From Leucobacter sp. OH1287 (lineage in GTDB: Bacteria; Actinomycetota; Actinomycetes; Actinomycetales; Microbacteriaceae): a DNA stretch of 64,000 nucleotides. A program made the position numbers and the translations under genes. Below are positions 55,061 through 63,485 of the stretch, one piece after another. The notes beneath the pieces were generated by a model, which saw only the letters and a program-made list of their open reading frames with translations, ran no database searches and was not told where the DNA came from. The DNA is taken from contig NZ_RQYM01000007.1 of NCBI RefSeq assembly GCF_003859945.1, positions 1 to 64,000 of the forward strand, read 5' to 3'. The first letter of the stretch is position 1. The number at the start of each line of letters is the position of its first letter.

Positions 55061-57718
55061 CTAGCCGGGCTCGCCGCTGTCGGTCATCGCGGTGACCGTG
55101 TAAACCGGCTCCCCCGCCGCGTTACTCGCCGGGATGTCAACGCTGATGTAGATTGCCCAATCGTTGTTTGCCTGCGGATCCGGCACTGTCTGCCGTAAAA
55201 GCCACGTCTCCCCGTCGCGGGTTATGGTTAGCAGCTTCGGGTCTCTCGCGCGCTGGTCGATGAGGATCTCGTCATACTCCGCAAAGTAAGCATCAAGCGC
55301 CTCATCCCAGGCACGCCGCCCCATCGCGCCAAGCTGTGTTGCGCGGGCGAGCAGGCTCGGGTCGTTGCTGACGCGGCTGTCTGTTTCCGGGTTTGAGAGC
55401 CTGACGAGCAGCTCGGTCTGCTCAAACGCGGCCGCCGTCAACACCCGAGAACTGACGTTTCTCAGCATCACCAAGAACGCTCGCGTCTCGCTGAGCTCTG
55501 TTGTCTCCGGCGGGGCTGCCAACGCATCGGACGCGGCATCCGGGTTCAACTCACCCGACTCAAGCGCCTGCATTGTCGACCACTCGGCGATCAGGCTGGA
55601 GTCGATCTGCTTAATCATCTCCCCCAGCCAGTCGATTATTTCGCGCAGCTGCTGGGTTTTCGCGCCCTCGGGAACGGTGCGCAGCAGTGTTTTATAGGCG
55701 TCGCTGAGATACCTCAGCACAACACCCTCGGAGTTCGCGAGCGAGTAGTGGTTGATCAGGTCGCGGTAGTTGTAGGCGTTTTCGAGCATGTCACGGACAA
55801 TCGACTTGGGGCTGAGGCTGTGCTCCGCCGCCCACGGCGACTCTTTCACATACTCGCTAAACAGCTCCTCCAGCTCGTCTCGCAGCGGCTGCGGGTGCGT
55901 CACCTCACCGATCTGCGCCATCCGCTCATGATACTCGGCTCCGTCGGCTTTCAACTCCGCCAGCAGCTGTTTCACGAGCAAATCCCGCTGCGCGTTCAGC
56001 ACCTGGCGTGGATCCTCCAGCACCGCCTCAATAATCGACACCGTGTCGAGTGCGTGCTGCGGATCATCCCGGTCAAGCTGCATAATCGCGCTAACCGCAA
56101 ACGGCGCGAGCGGCTGGTTGAGTGCGAGCGCACTACCGAACTGACTGCCTGCGGCATCGCTGAGCCGCAGCAGCCTGCCGGAGGTGGTTGTTTCGATCCG
56201 CAAAATGCCCGCCTCACGCAGGGTTTTATAGATCGCAATCGCGGTTCTGGCGTGGTCGAAGCGGGATGCTTCGGGCTCGTGCGAGTTAAAAATGAACCCG
56301 CGCACAAACCGCAGCAGCTCACCCTCGCGCGTCTCACCGCGGCTGAGAATGCTGAGCAGAATACTGTGTGTTATCTTAAACCGCGAGCGCAGCGTCTCCG
56401 GTTCACCGCTTTTCAGGTTTTCAACGGTTTTTTCACTCCACTTAATCGCTCCGGCGGGGGCGCTCTTGGTGACAACCTTGATCTTTTTCTTCGGGTTTTT
56501 CGCGAGCTGCGCGGCCCGCTTCGCCGCCGCCTGCGCGTTCTCGATCACATACTCGGGCGCGCTGACGATAACATCACCGGCGGTGTCAAACCCGGCCCGG
56601 CCCGCCCGGCCAGCGATCTGCTGAAACTCCCTAACGGATAGCCGGTGCGCCTTCCCGCCCCTAAACTTCGCCAAATCGGTGAAGAAAACTGTTCTGATCG
56701 GGACGTTAATGCCGATCCCGAGGGTGTCTGTGCCGCAGATAACCCGGAGCAGCCCCTGCTGTGCGAGCCGCTCAACCAGCCTGCGATACTTCGGCAGCAG
56801 CCCGGCGTGGTGCACGGCAATGCCCTTCAAAAGCAGCGATTGCAGCGTCTGCCCAAAGCCCTTCGCAAACCTAAACTGCGACAGTTCCTGCTTCAGCGCC
56901 GCAGCGCGTTCTGTGCCGTCCTGGGTGGATCCGCTAACCAGCGTGCTACCCAGCTGTTTCGCGAGCTCCTTCGCCCTGCTGATCGCCTGCAGCTGGCTAA
57001 AGTGCACCACATAGATAGGTGCTTTATGCTCTGCGATCGCCTCTTTTATTGCCTCGTCAACGGGTTTAACACTGTAGCTGTAGCTGAGCGGAACCGGTCG
57101 CTGCATACCGCCGATCAGCTCGGTTTCACGCCCTGTGCGCTGCCGCAGGTCGGCGGCGAGCTCGGTTGTGTCTCCGAGCGTTGCCGACAGCAGCAGGAAC
57201 TGTGCACGGTTCGCCAAAAGCAGCGGCACCTGCCACGCCCAGCCGCGATCGTAGTCACCGTAGTAGTGGAACTCGTCCATCACAATGTGGGTGAAGCCGT
57301 GCGCGGCCTCATCGGCGAGCGCGTAGTGGGCGAGAATCTCGGCGGTGCAGCAGATAATCGGTGCGTCCGGGTTGATGGCGCTGTCACCCGTCACCATGCC
57401 GACGTTTGCGGCACCGAACTGTGCGACCAGCTCAAAGAACTTCTCGCTCACCAGCGCTTTAATTGGCGCGGTGTAGACGCCGCGTTCCCCTCTCACCATC
57501 GCGTAAAAGTGGACACCGAGCGCGACGAGTGATTTACCGCTGCCGGTCGGGGTTGCGAGGATAACGTTGTTACCCTGGGCGAGGGAGGTTAGCGCGCTCT
57601 CCTGCGCCGGGTATGGCTCAAGCCCGCGGATCTCGCTAACCCACTCAAGAAACCCGAAGAGCTGTTCGGTTTCATCCGCCCCCTGAAACTGGGCGGCTAG
57701 ATTAGCAAGTGAGACCAC
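55061..57718 (-). CDS. DEAD/DEAH-box helicase with DUF3516 C-terminal domain
   Basis: An 885-residue Ski2-like superfamily 2 helicase. The Q-region PYPAQESALTSL precedes Walker A ATPTGSGKS (near 54-62). Motif II is DEFH (MDEFHYYGDYDRGW), motif III LLSATLGD, motif IV/V VICGTDTLGIGINVP, and motif VI QIAGRAGRAGFD. A Lys-rich insert (KNPKKKIKVVTKS) and the long helical DUF3516 region from ~450 onward follow. The family is typical of actinobacteria, with proposed roles in RNA processing. It ends about 50 bases before ppx on the same strand. Confidence 0.93.
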   Translation of the reverse strand: MVSLANLAAQFQGADETEQLFGFLEWVSEIRGLEPYPAQESALTSLAQGNNVILATPTGSGKSLVALGVHFYAMVRGERGVYTAPIKALVSEKFFELVAQFGAANVGMVTGDSAINPDAPIICCTAEILAHYALADEAAHGFTHIVMDEFHYYGDYDRGWAWQVPLLLANRAQFLLLSATLGDTTELAADLRQRTGRETELIGGMQRPVPLSYSYSVKPVDEAIKEAIAEHKAPIYVVHFSQLQAISRAKELAKQLGSTLVSGSTQDGTERAAALKQELSQFRFAKGFGQTLQSLLLKGIAVHHAGLLPKYRRLVERLAQQGLLRVICGTDTLGIGINVPIRTVFFTDLAKFRGGKAHRLSVREFQQIAGRAGRAGFDTAGDVIVSAPEYVIENAQAAAKRAAQLAKNPKKKIKVVTKSAPAGAIKWSEKTVENLKSGEPETLRSRFKITHSILLSILSRGETREGELLRFVRGFIFNSHEPEASRFDHARTAIAIYKTLREAGILRIETTTSGRLLRLSDAAGSQFGSALALNQPLAPFAVSAIMQLDRDDPQHALDTVSIIEAVLEDPRQVLNAQRDLLVKQLLAELKADGAEYHERMAQIGEVTHPQPLRDELEELFSEYVKESPWAAEHSLSPKSIVRDMLENAYNYRDLINHYSLANSEGVVLRYLSDAYKTLLRTVPEGAKTQQLREIIDWLGEMIKQIDSSLIAEWSTMQALESGELNPDAASDALAAPPETTELSETRAFLVMLRNVSSRVLTAAAFEQTELLVRLSNPETDSRVSNDPSLLARATQLGAMGRRAWDEALDAYFAEYDEILIDQRARDPKLLTITRDGETWLLRQTVPDPQANNDWAIYISVDIPASNAAGEPVYTVTAMTDSGEPG

Positions 57719-57751
57719 AACTCCCCCAACCGGTTTTCACACTGAACCAGA

Positions 57752-58324
57752 CTAGGCGGTAACCAGCTCAGCGCCCTGAGCAGCGAGATCCGCAAGCGCC
57801 TTAGAACCAGAATCGGGAGCGACCGCGGCAACCATATCGCGCCACACTCGCACACTAAAACCGGCGTTCAACGCGTCCCTGGCGGAGGCGAGAACACAGT
57901 AGTCGGTTGCGATACCAACAACGTCGAGGTCGGTGACACCGGCGTCTTTCAGCAGCTTCTCCAGGCTCTCGCCGCTGTCGGTTTTCCCCTCGAAGGCGGA
58001 GTAGGCGGGCTCGCCCATGCCCTTGTAGATGTGCACGTCAATGTCCAGGTCTGCAACCTCCGGGTGGTAGGCGGCTCCCTCGGTTTCGGCGACGCAGTGC
58101 ACAGGCCAGGTGTCTACAAAGTCCGGCTCACCCGAGAGCGCGAAGTGGCCGCCGTTACTGTCGTCGGCGTTGTGCCAGTCACGGGAGGCGACAACCAGGT
58201 CATAGCTGTTCTCCTGCAGGAAGGCTGCGATTTTGGCGGCGACGGCGGATCCGCCAGCAACGCCCAGCGCACCGCCCTCGCAGAAATCATTCTGCACATC
58301 AACAATCAGTAACGCACGAGACAC
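57752..58324 (-). CDS. pncA: nicotinamidase
   Basis: Hydrolyses nicotinamide to nicotinate in NAD salvage; the mycobacterial homologue activates pyrazinamide. It has 190 residues. The catalytic triad is D9 (IVDVQNDF), K101 (YKGM) and C143 (ATDYCV), and metal ligands are D49, H51 and H76 with H60 nearby. It lies 33 bases before the helicase gene on the same strand, so it may share that transcript. Confidence 0.95.
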   Translation of the reverse strand: MSRALLIVDVQNDFCEGGALGVAGGSAVAAKIAAFLQENSYDLVVASRDWHNADDSNGGHFALSGEPDFVDTWPVHCVAETEGAAYHPEVADLDIDVHIYKGMGEPAYSAFEGKTDSGESLEKLLKDAGVTDLDVVGIATDYCVLASARDALNAGFSVRVWRDMVAAVAPDSGSKALADLAAQGAELVTA

Positions 58325-58419
58325 GATCTTACTCCTTAGTTGGTTCGTTCCCCCGGCTGCACAGTCGCTGTTAACCAGTCCAGCTGCGGCAACAGCCGCT
58401 GTCGATTAAACCGCTGTGG

Positions 58420-58905
58420 CTATGGCACCCGTACGGGGTTTTGGGTGTGACTAAAAACAATACTCGTTCTGGTCGCGGAAACACAAGGATCCTCAGAGAG
58501 ATACTCGAGCACAAACTCGCGCACGTGGTCTGAGTCCCTCGCCATCAGGTGAATAATAAAGTCCTCAACACCGCCCAGGAAGAACAGCTGCGCAACCTCC
58601 GGAGTTTTCCGCAACCGCTCAGCGAGCTGGTTGATCTGCTGCCTGGCGCCGGAACGCACGGTAACACTGATCAGCGTCTCCAGTCCGAGACCGAGCGCCC
58701 GCGGGTCGACGGTTGCAGAAAACCCGGTGATAACCTTTTTTGTCATCAGGTTACGCACCCGGGTGATGCAGGTGGAGGCGGCAATCCCAACCTTGTCTGC
58801 GAGATCGGCGTTCGTGATCCGCCCGTTGGCCTGCATCGCGTCAATTATCTGCATGTCGATATCGTCGAGCTCTGGAAACGACTGCATAATCTTCATATCA
58901 CTCAA
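58420..58905 (-). CDS. Lrp/AsnC family transcriptional regulator
   Basis: A 161-residue regulator with an N-terminal helix-turn-helix (about 13-60, NADLADKVGIAASTCITRVRNL) and a C-terminal RAM/AsnC ligand domain (~75-150, LISVTVRSGARQQINQL and VEDFIIHLMARD). It is divergent from ald across 184 bases, the arrangement of aldR-ald in mycobacteria. An alanine-responsive activator of ald is therefore likely, though not proven by sequence. Confidence 0.92.
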   Translation of the reverse strand: MSDMKIMQSFPELDDIDMQIIDAMQANGRITNADLADKVGIAASTCITRVRNLMTKKVITGFSATVDPRALGLGLETLISVTVRSGARQQINQLAERLRKTPEVAQLFFLGGVEDFIIHLMARDSDHVREFVLEYLSEDPCVSATRTSIVFSHTQNPVRVP

Positions 58906-58946
58906 GCTATACCCTAAAAATCATAGATTTAAACGCCCAAACACAT

Positions 58947-58961
58947 TATATTATGAATATA
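58947..58961. promoter_or_regulatory. inverted repeat in lrp-ald intergenic region
   Basis: TATATT ATG AATATA is a perfect 6-bp-arm palindrome, AT-rich like Lrp-family sites. It overlaps the TATACT (58957-58962) that could be the -10 of one ald promoter, whose -35 region (GCCCAA) is poor, as expected for an activated promoter. A second CATAAT -10 candidate lies near 59003. The remainder of 58906-59089 has a TTCGCGAA palindrome near 58981 and a GGATCC at 59042. Confidence 0.55.
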
Positions 58962-59089
58962 CTGCGGTTAGAGTGCGCTTTTCGCGAATATCGTGCATAA
59001 TCGTAGTGGTGGGGGTTGTTATCCGCACTAACTATAACCGCGGATCCCCGCAAATTCAACCGTTTACTCAAAGATTGAGGTGCATAACA

Positions 59090-60211
59090 ATGCGCGTTGG
59101 TGTTCCAACAGAAATTAAGAACAACGAAAACCGCGTAGCTATTACAGAGGCTGGCGTTGTTGAGCTAGTCCGCCACGGTCACGAAGTACTGATCGAGGCA
59201 GGAGCTGGTGAGGGCTCAGCTATCACCGATGATGCTTTCCGCGCTGCAGGCGCAACCATTGTTGCGACCGCAGACGAGGTTTGGGAGCAGTCAGACATGG
59301 TTCTCAAGGTAAAAGAGCCAATCGCTGCTGAGTACCCAAAGATGCGCAAGGATCAGGTGCTCTTCACCTACCTGCACCTCGCTGCTTCACGCGAGTGCAC
59401 CGACGCTGTTGTTGAGAGCGGCACAACCGCCATCGCCTACGAGACCGTACAGCTTGACAACCGCGCACTGCCACTGCTCGCCCCAATGTCTGAGGTTGCT
59501 GGTCGCCTGTCTGTGCAGGTTGGCGCACACTCACTGATGAAGGCTTCTGGCGGCCGCGGCATCCTGCTCGGTGGCGTAACCGCTACCCGCAAGGCAAAGG
59601 TTGTTGTTATCGGCGGTGGCGCTGCCGGTGAGCAGGCTGCTCGCGTAGCTTACGGCATGGGCGCAGACGTCACCGTTATCGACATTGCACTGCCACGCCT
59701 GAAGCAGATTGAGGACATCTACAACGGCGGCATCCAGACCCGCACCTCAAACGCTCACAACATCAGCGAGGCGCTGAAGGACGCTGACCTGGTTATCGGC
59801 TCTGTGCTGATCCCGGGTGAGAAGGCTCCTAAGCTCGTCACCGACGACATGGTTGCCGGCATGAAGACCGGTTCTGTGCTCGTTGACATCGCAATCGACC
59901 AGGGTGGCTGCTTCGAGAACTCTCGCCCAACCACCCACGACGAGCCAACCTACCAGGTTCACAACAGCATCTACTACTGTGTTGCAAACATGCCGGGCGC
60001 TGTTCCTGAGACCTCAACCGCTGCGCTGACCAACGCAACCCTGCCATACGTTGTTGCTCTGGCAAACAAGGGCTGGAAGAAGGCGCTGCAGGACGACGCT
60101 GCTCTCGCAAAGGGTCTGAACGTACACGCCGGTGTTATCACCAACGCCGGTGTTGCTGACGCGTTCCCAGACCTTAAGAGCGCAACCGTTGACGAGGTGC
60201 TCGCAGCCTAG
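59090..60211 (+). CDS. ald: alanine dehydrogenase
   Basis: NAD-dependent oxidative deamination of L-alanine to pyruvate (reversible). The ATG at 59090 starts the conserved MRVGVPTEIKNNENRVA and gives 373 residues, the family length. Catalytic K75 (VKEP) and H96 (LHLAAS) are in place. The nucleotide-binding motif is VIGGGAAGEQAARVAYGMGADV (about 170-191). Codons are strongly biased and no GGATCC occurs inside. A GGATCC-containing terminator follows. Confidence 0.96.
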   Translation: MRVGVPTEIKNNENRVAITEAGVVELVRHGHEVLIEAGAGEGSAITDDAFRAAGATIVATADEVWEQSDMVLKVKEPIAAEYPKMRKDQVLFTYLHLAASRECTDAVVESGTTAIAYETVQLDNRALPLLAPMSEVAGRLSVQVGAHSLMKASGGRGILLGGVTATRKAKVVVIGGGAAGEQAARVAYGMGADVTVIDIALPRLKQIEDIYNGGIQTRTSNAHNISEALKDADLVIGSVLIPGEKAPKLVTDDMVAGMKTGSVLVDIAIDQGGCFENSRPTTHDEPTYQVHNSIYYCVANMPGAVPETSTAALTNATLPYVVALANKGWKKALQDDAALAKGLNVHAGVITNAGVADAFPDLKSATVDEVLAA

Positions 60212-60282
60212 GGCGAGGTGCTTCTCTGCCCGCGGGCAGAGGTGTCAAGCCTAAAGGGCCAAGCGCTCACACAGCATCATTT

Positions 60283-60322
60283 ATTTGGGGTGGATCCAAC
60301 CGGATCCGCCCCAAATTTGTTA
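60283..60322 (+). terminator. ald terminator built on two GGATCC words
   Basis: ATTTGGGGTGGATCC pairs with GGATCCGCCCCAAAT around AACC (one wobble pair), then TTGTTATT. The 15-bp stem is a convincing intrinsic terminator about 70 bases past ald. Each arm consists largely of the GGATCC-centred word that is over-represented in this genome. Confidence 0.85.
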
Positions 60323-60346
60323 TTAGCCGCTAGACTTATTGTCGCT

Positions 60347-60802
60347 ATGGATCTGAAATTCACGTTCGCAAAATCAACCCCGCCAGCAGCCGACGGCCAA
60401 GCGGGTAAAGCCGCTAACCTAACCGGCTCGGGCGCCACTCAGCTGCCGCTAAACAGCGCCAGCCGCAACCTGTTTGTGGAGGTGACCGAGAGCGCGGATG
60501 CCGCCAAAGCGGTTGCGGTTTCGGGTGACGGCGTTAACTACGGCAGCGCCGAAAAACCGCTCGGCGCTAACCCCGCGAGCGCCTACCGCTCTGTGATTGC
60601 CAGGGTGATTGCGGAGGTTGGTGAACCGCTTTCCGGGTCGATTAGCGCGCTCAAACTCTCGATTTCGGCGCATCACGCACTCGCGAGCGCAGAGCAGTTC
60701 CAGGGCGGCGCGTTTGAGCCTGACGGCACGGTTAGTCAGGCTCTGCAGCTGCGCACCGGTTTAAGCGCCGGAACCCGCGTTGAACTGCTTGATACGCTCT
60801 AG
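60347..60802 (+). CDS. hypothetical protein
   Basis: A 151-residue soluble-looking product with no family I recognise. The ATG at 60347 is preferred over 60218 because the upstream extension runs through the ald terminator. The N-terminus is MDLKFTFAKSTPP, followed by a Gly/Ala-rich linker and a compact alpha/beta-like region (NLFVEVTESADAAKAVAVSGDG). The 3' end overlaps the convergent aminotransferase gene by 42 bases, an unusually long tail-to-tail overlap. It resembles the N-domain of leucyl aminopeptidases only vaguely. Confidence 0.6.
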   Translation: MDLKFTFAKSTPPAADGQAGKAANLTGSGATQLPLNSASRNLFVEVTESADAAKAVAVSGDGVNYGSAEKPLGANPASAYRSVIARVIAEVGEPLSGSISALKLSISAHHALASAEQFQGGAFEPDGTVSQALQLRTGLSAGTRVELLDTL

Positions 60803-62011
60803 CGCCGTGGCAACGTTATCGTAGCCCGCCGCGTATGACAGGCGGATTGTGCGCCAGCCGTTAACCGGGTCAAAGTCTGTTCCCGGAACAACCGCGACCT
60901 CAGCGCCGTCAAGCAGCGCGGCGGCGTACTCGGTTGCGGAGCCGAAGCGGCTAAGCAGCTGCTCACCGAGATCCACATAGTAGTAAAAAGCCCCGTCAGC
61001 GGGCGCCGCAACACCGAAGCCGAGGGTGGCCTCGGCGTCCAGGATCAGCTGCCTTGACCTGGCAAAGTCGGCAACAACCGCGTCCCGTTCCGCGTAGCTC
61101 TGCTCGCTGAAGGCGCTGAGCGCGAGCTCCTGCGCGGGAGCCGGCGGTGACAGCGCAAAGTTGCTGGCGAGCGCGGTGAAGGTTTCGAGCAGCTGCTCAG
61201 GCAAAACCGCCCAGCCGAGCCGCCAACCGGTCATCCCCCAGTATTTTGAGAACGAGTTAATCACAATCGCCTCGGGGTTCAGCTCCAGTGCGGTGATGCC
61301 GCGCCAGTCTGCGTCGACAGGATCGAGGTAGCTGATGCCGTGGTAGATTTCGTCGCTGATCAGACGCACCCGCTGTTTTGCGCACCACTGACTGATCGCG
61401 GTGTAGCCCTCGCGGCTGAGCATACTGCCGGTCGGGTTTGCCGGGGCGGCGATTACGAGCCCCGCGAGTTCACCGTGCTCTGAAACGGCAGCGTCAAGCA
61501 GTTCTGGGGTTGGCTGGTAGCCGGTTTTGTCGTCAACAACGATCTCAACCGGGGTGATGCCGAGCGCGCGCAGCATGTTCTTGTAAGCGGGATACCCGGG
61601 GGCAACAATACCGACCCGGTCCCCCGCGTCAAACGCCGCCATAAACACCAGCTGGAACGCCCCGGATGATCCGGTGGTAACGGCGATCCGCGATGCTGGC
61701 ACAACTACCCCGTACCAGTTTTGGTAGTGGCCCACGATGGCCTCGCGCAGCGCCTGGGTGCCGAGCGGCCCGGTGTAGCCGGTTGCGGCGATTGATCCCG
61801 CCTTCGGCCTCGCGCTTGGCTCGCCCGCGCACAGTGAGATAACGTCTTTGCCCGCAGCAACCCGCTTGCTCACCTCGTTCGTGATCTGCATCACCTGGAA
61901 CGGCGGTATTTTGGCGCGCTCGGCGGTCTTTAGCGGATCCGCACCCAAAACCGCTTCTCGCCCCGGCAGTTTACGGGTTGGGGGCTTAAAAATCTGACCT
62001 GGTTTCTGCAT
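60761..62011 (-). CDS. PLP-dependent aminotransferase (class I/II)
   Basis: A 416-residue fold-type I aminotransferase of the aspartate/aromatic group. PLP-contact features are TGSSGAFQLVFMAAFDAGDRV, NPTGS (near 190), SDEIYHGISY, and the Schiff-base lysine in SFSKYWGMTGWRLGW (near 250-260). The C-terminal arginine that binds the carboxylate is in NGWRTIRLSYA. The substrate is not fixed by sequence. It is followed on the same strand by the unknown 60347 gene's antisense tail and preceded by a membrane protein gene. Confidence 0.9.
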   Translation of the reverse strand: MQKPGQIFKPPTRKLPGREAVLGADPLKTAERAKIPPFQVMQITNEVSKRVAAGKDVISLCAGEPSARPKAGSIAATGYTGPLGTQALREAIVGHYQNWYGVVVPASRIAVTTGSSGAFQLVFMAAFDAGDRVGIVAPGYPAYKNMLRALGITPVEIVVDDKTGYQPTPELLDAAVSEHGELAGLVIAAPANPTGSMLSREGYTAISQWCAKQRVRLISDEIYHGISYLDPVDADWRGITALELNPEAIVINSFSKYWGMTGWRLGWAVLPEQLLETFTALASNFALSPPAPAQELALSAFSEQSYAERDAVVADFARSRQLILDAEATLGFGVAAPADGAFYYYVDLGEQLLSRFGSATEYAAALLDGAEVAVVPGTDFDPVNGWRTIRLSYAAGYDNVATALERIKQFNAGSGA

Positions 62012-62078
62012 GGCTAAACCCCTATCTGACGGTTACTAAAGTGGCGGGGAGCTCGCGGAAGCTTTGGCCATTCAGCTG

Positions 62079-62840
62079 TTAAACGGTCAGCTGTTTAGCC
62101 TCGTGGCCGCGATAAACCCTAAAGCCGAGTTTAACACTCTGAGCTGTTTTTTCGACCAGTAACATCTGTGAGACCGCGCCGATGGCAATGATCACGCCGA
62201 GGTACTCAAACAGCTCCTCGAGGTGGATCTCCAACCGCAGGTGCCAGGTTACCTGGCCCATGAAGTGCATCTCGATGTGGCCCCCGATTGTCTCCATCAC
62301 AACCGCGCCGAGGAGGAACACGGTGCCGCCAACGATCAAACCCAGCTGCACACCGCGCGGCAGTTTCACAAGCAGCGGCAGCGAGAAAAAGCTCACGATT
62401 ATGGCCTGCAAAACCCCGACAATCACCCAGGTGTAGGAGACCATCGTCAGCGGAATATAGGCCCTGATGTAGTCCCCGAGCAGATAGAGTTGCTCGTGCA
62501 GGATGGTTGCCTCGTCAAGCGCGGCGTAGGCGGCAACAGCTGAGAAAAAGAACCAGTTGCCTCGTTTCCGATCCGCCAGCACACCGACGAAAGCGGTGAT
62601 GGCTGACAGCAGCAGCCAGAGCGTCGCACCGTACATGGAGGCGAAGTTCACCTCGGCGGCAACGTCGAAGCGCTCCCACATCCAGAACCAGGCGGTTGGC
62701 GCGAAGTCCTCGGCGTTTGTCAGCGTGTAGAAGATGCCGGAGAGGAGCACTATCGCAACCGCGATAATTGTCAGTGTCTGCACCAGCGCTCTGGTTAGTC
62801 CGGTAAGGGCCGCGTATCTCTTAAAAATCTTTGAAACCAT
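62079..62840 (-). CDS. uncharacterised polytopic membrane protein with His/Glu-rich helices
   Basis: A 253-residue protein with six or seven hydrophobic segments. Unusually for membrane helices it carries acidic and His clusters: LDEATILHEQL (~102-112), METIGGHIEMHFMGQVTWHLRLEIHLEELFEYLG (~187-219). The spacing recalls metal-binding four-helix or intramembrane hydrolase sites, which is inference. I do not recognise a family. A strong hairpin lies in its 5' leader. It is 67 bases upstream of the aminotransferase on the same strand and may be co-transcribed with it. Confidence 0.75.
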   Translation of the reverse strand: MVSKIFKRYAALTGLTRALVQTLTIIAVAIVLLSGIFYTLTNAEDFAPTAWFWMWERFDVAAEVNFASMYGATLWLLLSAITAFVGVLADRKRGNWFFFSAVAAYAALDEATILHEQLYLLGDYIRAYIPLTMVSYTWVIVGVLQAIIVSFFSLPLLVKLPRGVQLGLIVGGTVFLLGAVVMETIGGHIEMHFMGQVTWHLRLEIHLEELFEYLGVIIAIGAVSQMLLVEKTAQSVKLGFRVYRGHEAKQLTV

Positions 62841-62857
62841 ACCTTGTTTTCACGAGC

Positions 62858-62909
62858 GAGGGGCTATTAAAAACAGTTCTCAATAGAGCTTTTAATTTTC
62901 TAGCCCCTC
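62858..62909 (-). promoter_or_regulatory. leader hairpin before the 62079-62840 gene
   Basis: GAGGGGCTATTAAAA pairs with TTTTAA and TAGCCCCTC, with a small TTTC bulge and a 16-base apical loop. It ends about 18 bases from the start codon of the membrane-protein gene, so it lies in its 5' untranslated region or at its promoter. It could regulate translation or act as a transcription stop from the opposite strand. Confidence 0.6.
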
Positions 62910-62993
62910 CGCCCTAATACATTAGAACGAATCTAAACACACAAGAGTCCGTTGTTTCATAGAAAATTCTTCTCCGCATCTTTACCAGGTTTT

Positions 62994-63022
62994 TTGCTAT
63001 GTCAACATATTTTTTGTTAATA
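62994..63022 (+). promoter_or_regulatory. candidate promoter for the His-rich small protein
   Basis: TTGCTA (62994-62999), a 17-base spacer and TTAATA (63017-63022) form a reasonable promoter about 150 bases before the ATG at 63175. The 62841-63174 gap is distinctly AT-rich from 62880 to 63060, with a GGATCC at 63127, and shows no gene. Confidence 0.5.
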
Positions 63023-63174
63023 TCCGCGCTCGGGCGCGCCAAAAATTGCTCGCGCAGCCTTTTCACGGCAAAATAGAAGCATAGCAATCTGGCGGTGGGT
63101 TAACCCGTTTAATCCGGCAGCGGGCGGATCCGCTCAGGCAGCCGCTGAAAAGATTTCGACAACAGGAGCAACCG

Positions 63175-63447
63175 ATGGCTTTACGCACCCGAGTAACAAC
63201 TTTCCTTGCCGCTGTCTCAGCAGCTGTGCTGTCACTGTTTAGCGCCACAGCAGCCTACGCGAGCGGCGGGCACGGTGAGGATGAGCACGGCCACGGAGCC
63301 GCTCACAGCCTCGACACACTCGCACCGTTCTCAACCGCGGGCGAGCCGCTGAACATCACAGCGATCCTGATCACCGGCGGTGTGCTGCTGGTGATTATCC
63401 TGGGGCTTAGCACCCTGATCAGCAAAGCTTTCGTGAAGAAAGCATAG
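63175..63447 (+). CDS. small exported His-rich membrane protein
   Basis: A 90-residue product. A signal peptide (MALRTRVTTFLAAVSAAVLSLFSATAAYA, cleavage near residue 29) is followed by a His/Glu/Asp/Gly stretch GGHGEDEHGHGAAH (~31-44) that looks metal-binding. A polar linker, one membrane helix (~62-82) and a basic KKA end complete it, so the C-terminus faces the cytoplasm. No family is recognised. It is divergent from the 62079 gene, which also has clustered His and acidic residues, so a joint metal-related role is conceivable. Confidence 0.7.
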   Translation: MALRTRVTTFLAAVSAAVLSLFSATAAYASGGHGEDEHGHGAAHSLDTLAPFSTAGEPLNITAILITGGVLLVIILGLSTLISKAFVKKA

Positions 63448-63485
63448 CGCGCCGCGCTAAACCAACGCACTCCCGGGAGGGCAAA

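Noticed and set aside
55748-56641. 297-codon plus-strand frame opposite the DUF3516 helicase
   Set aside because: Shadow of the helicase reading frame; low-information Arg/Leu/Gln-rich composition.
58631-59089. 153-codon N-terminal extension of ald
   Set aside because: It lies antisense to the Lrp/AsnC gene and through the promoter region; the conserved Ald N-terminus starts at 59090.
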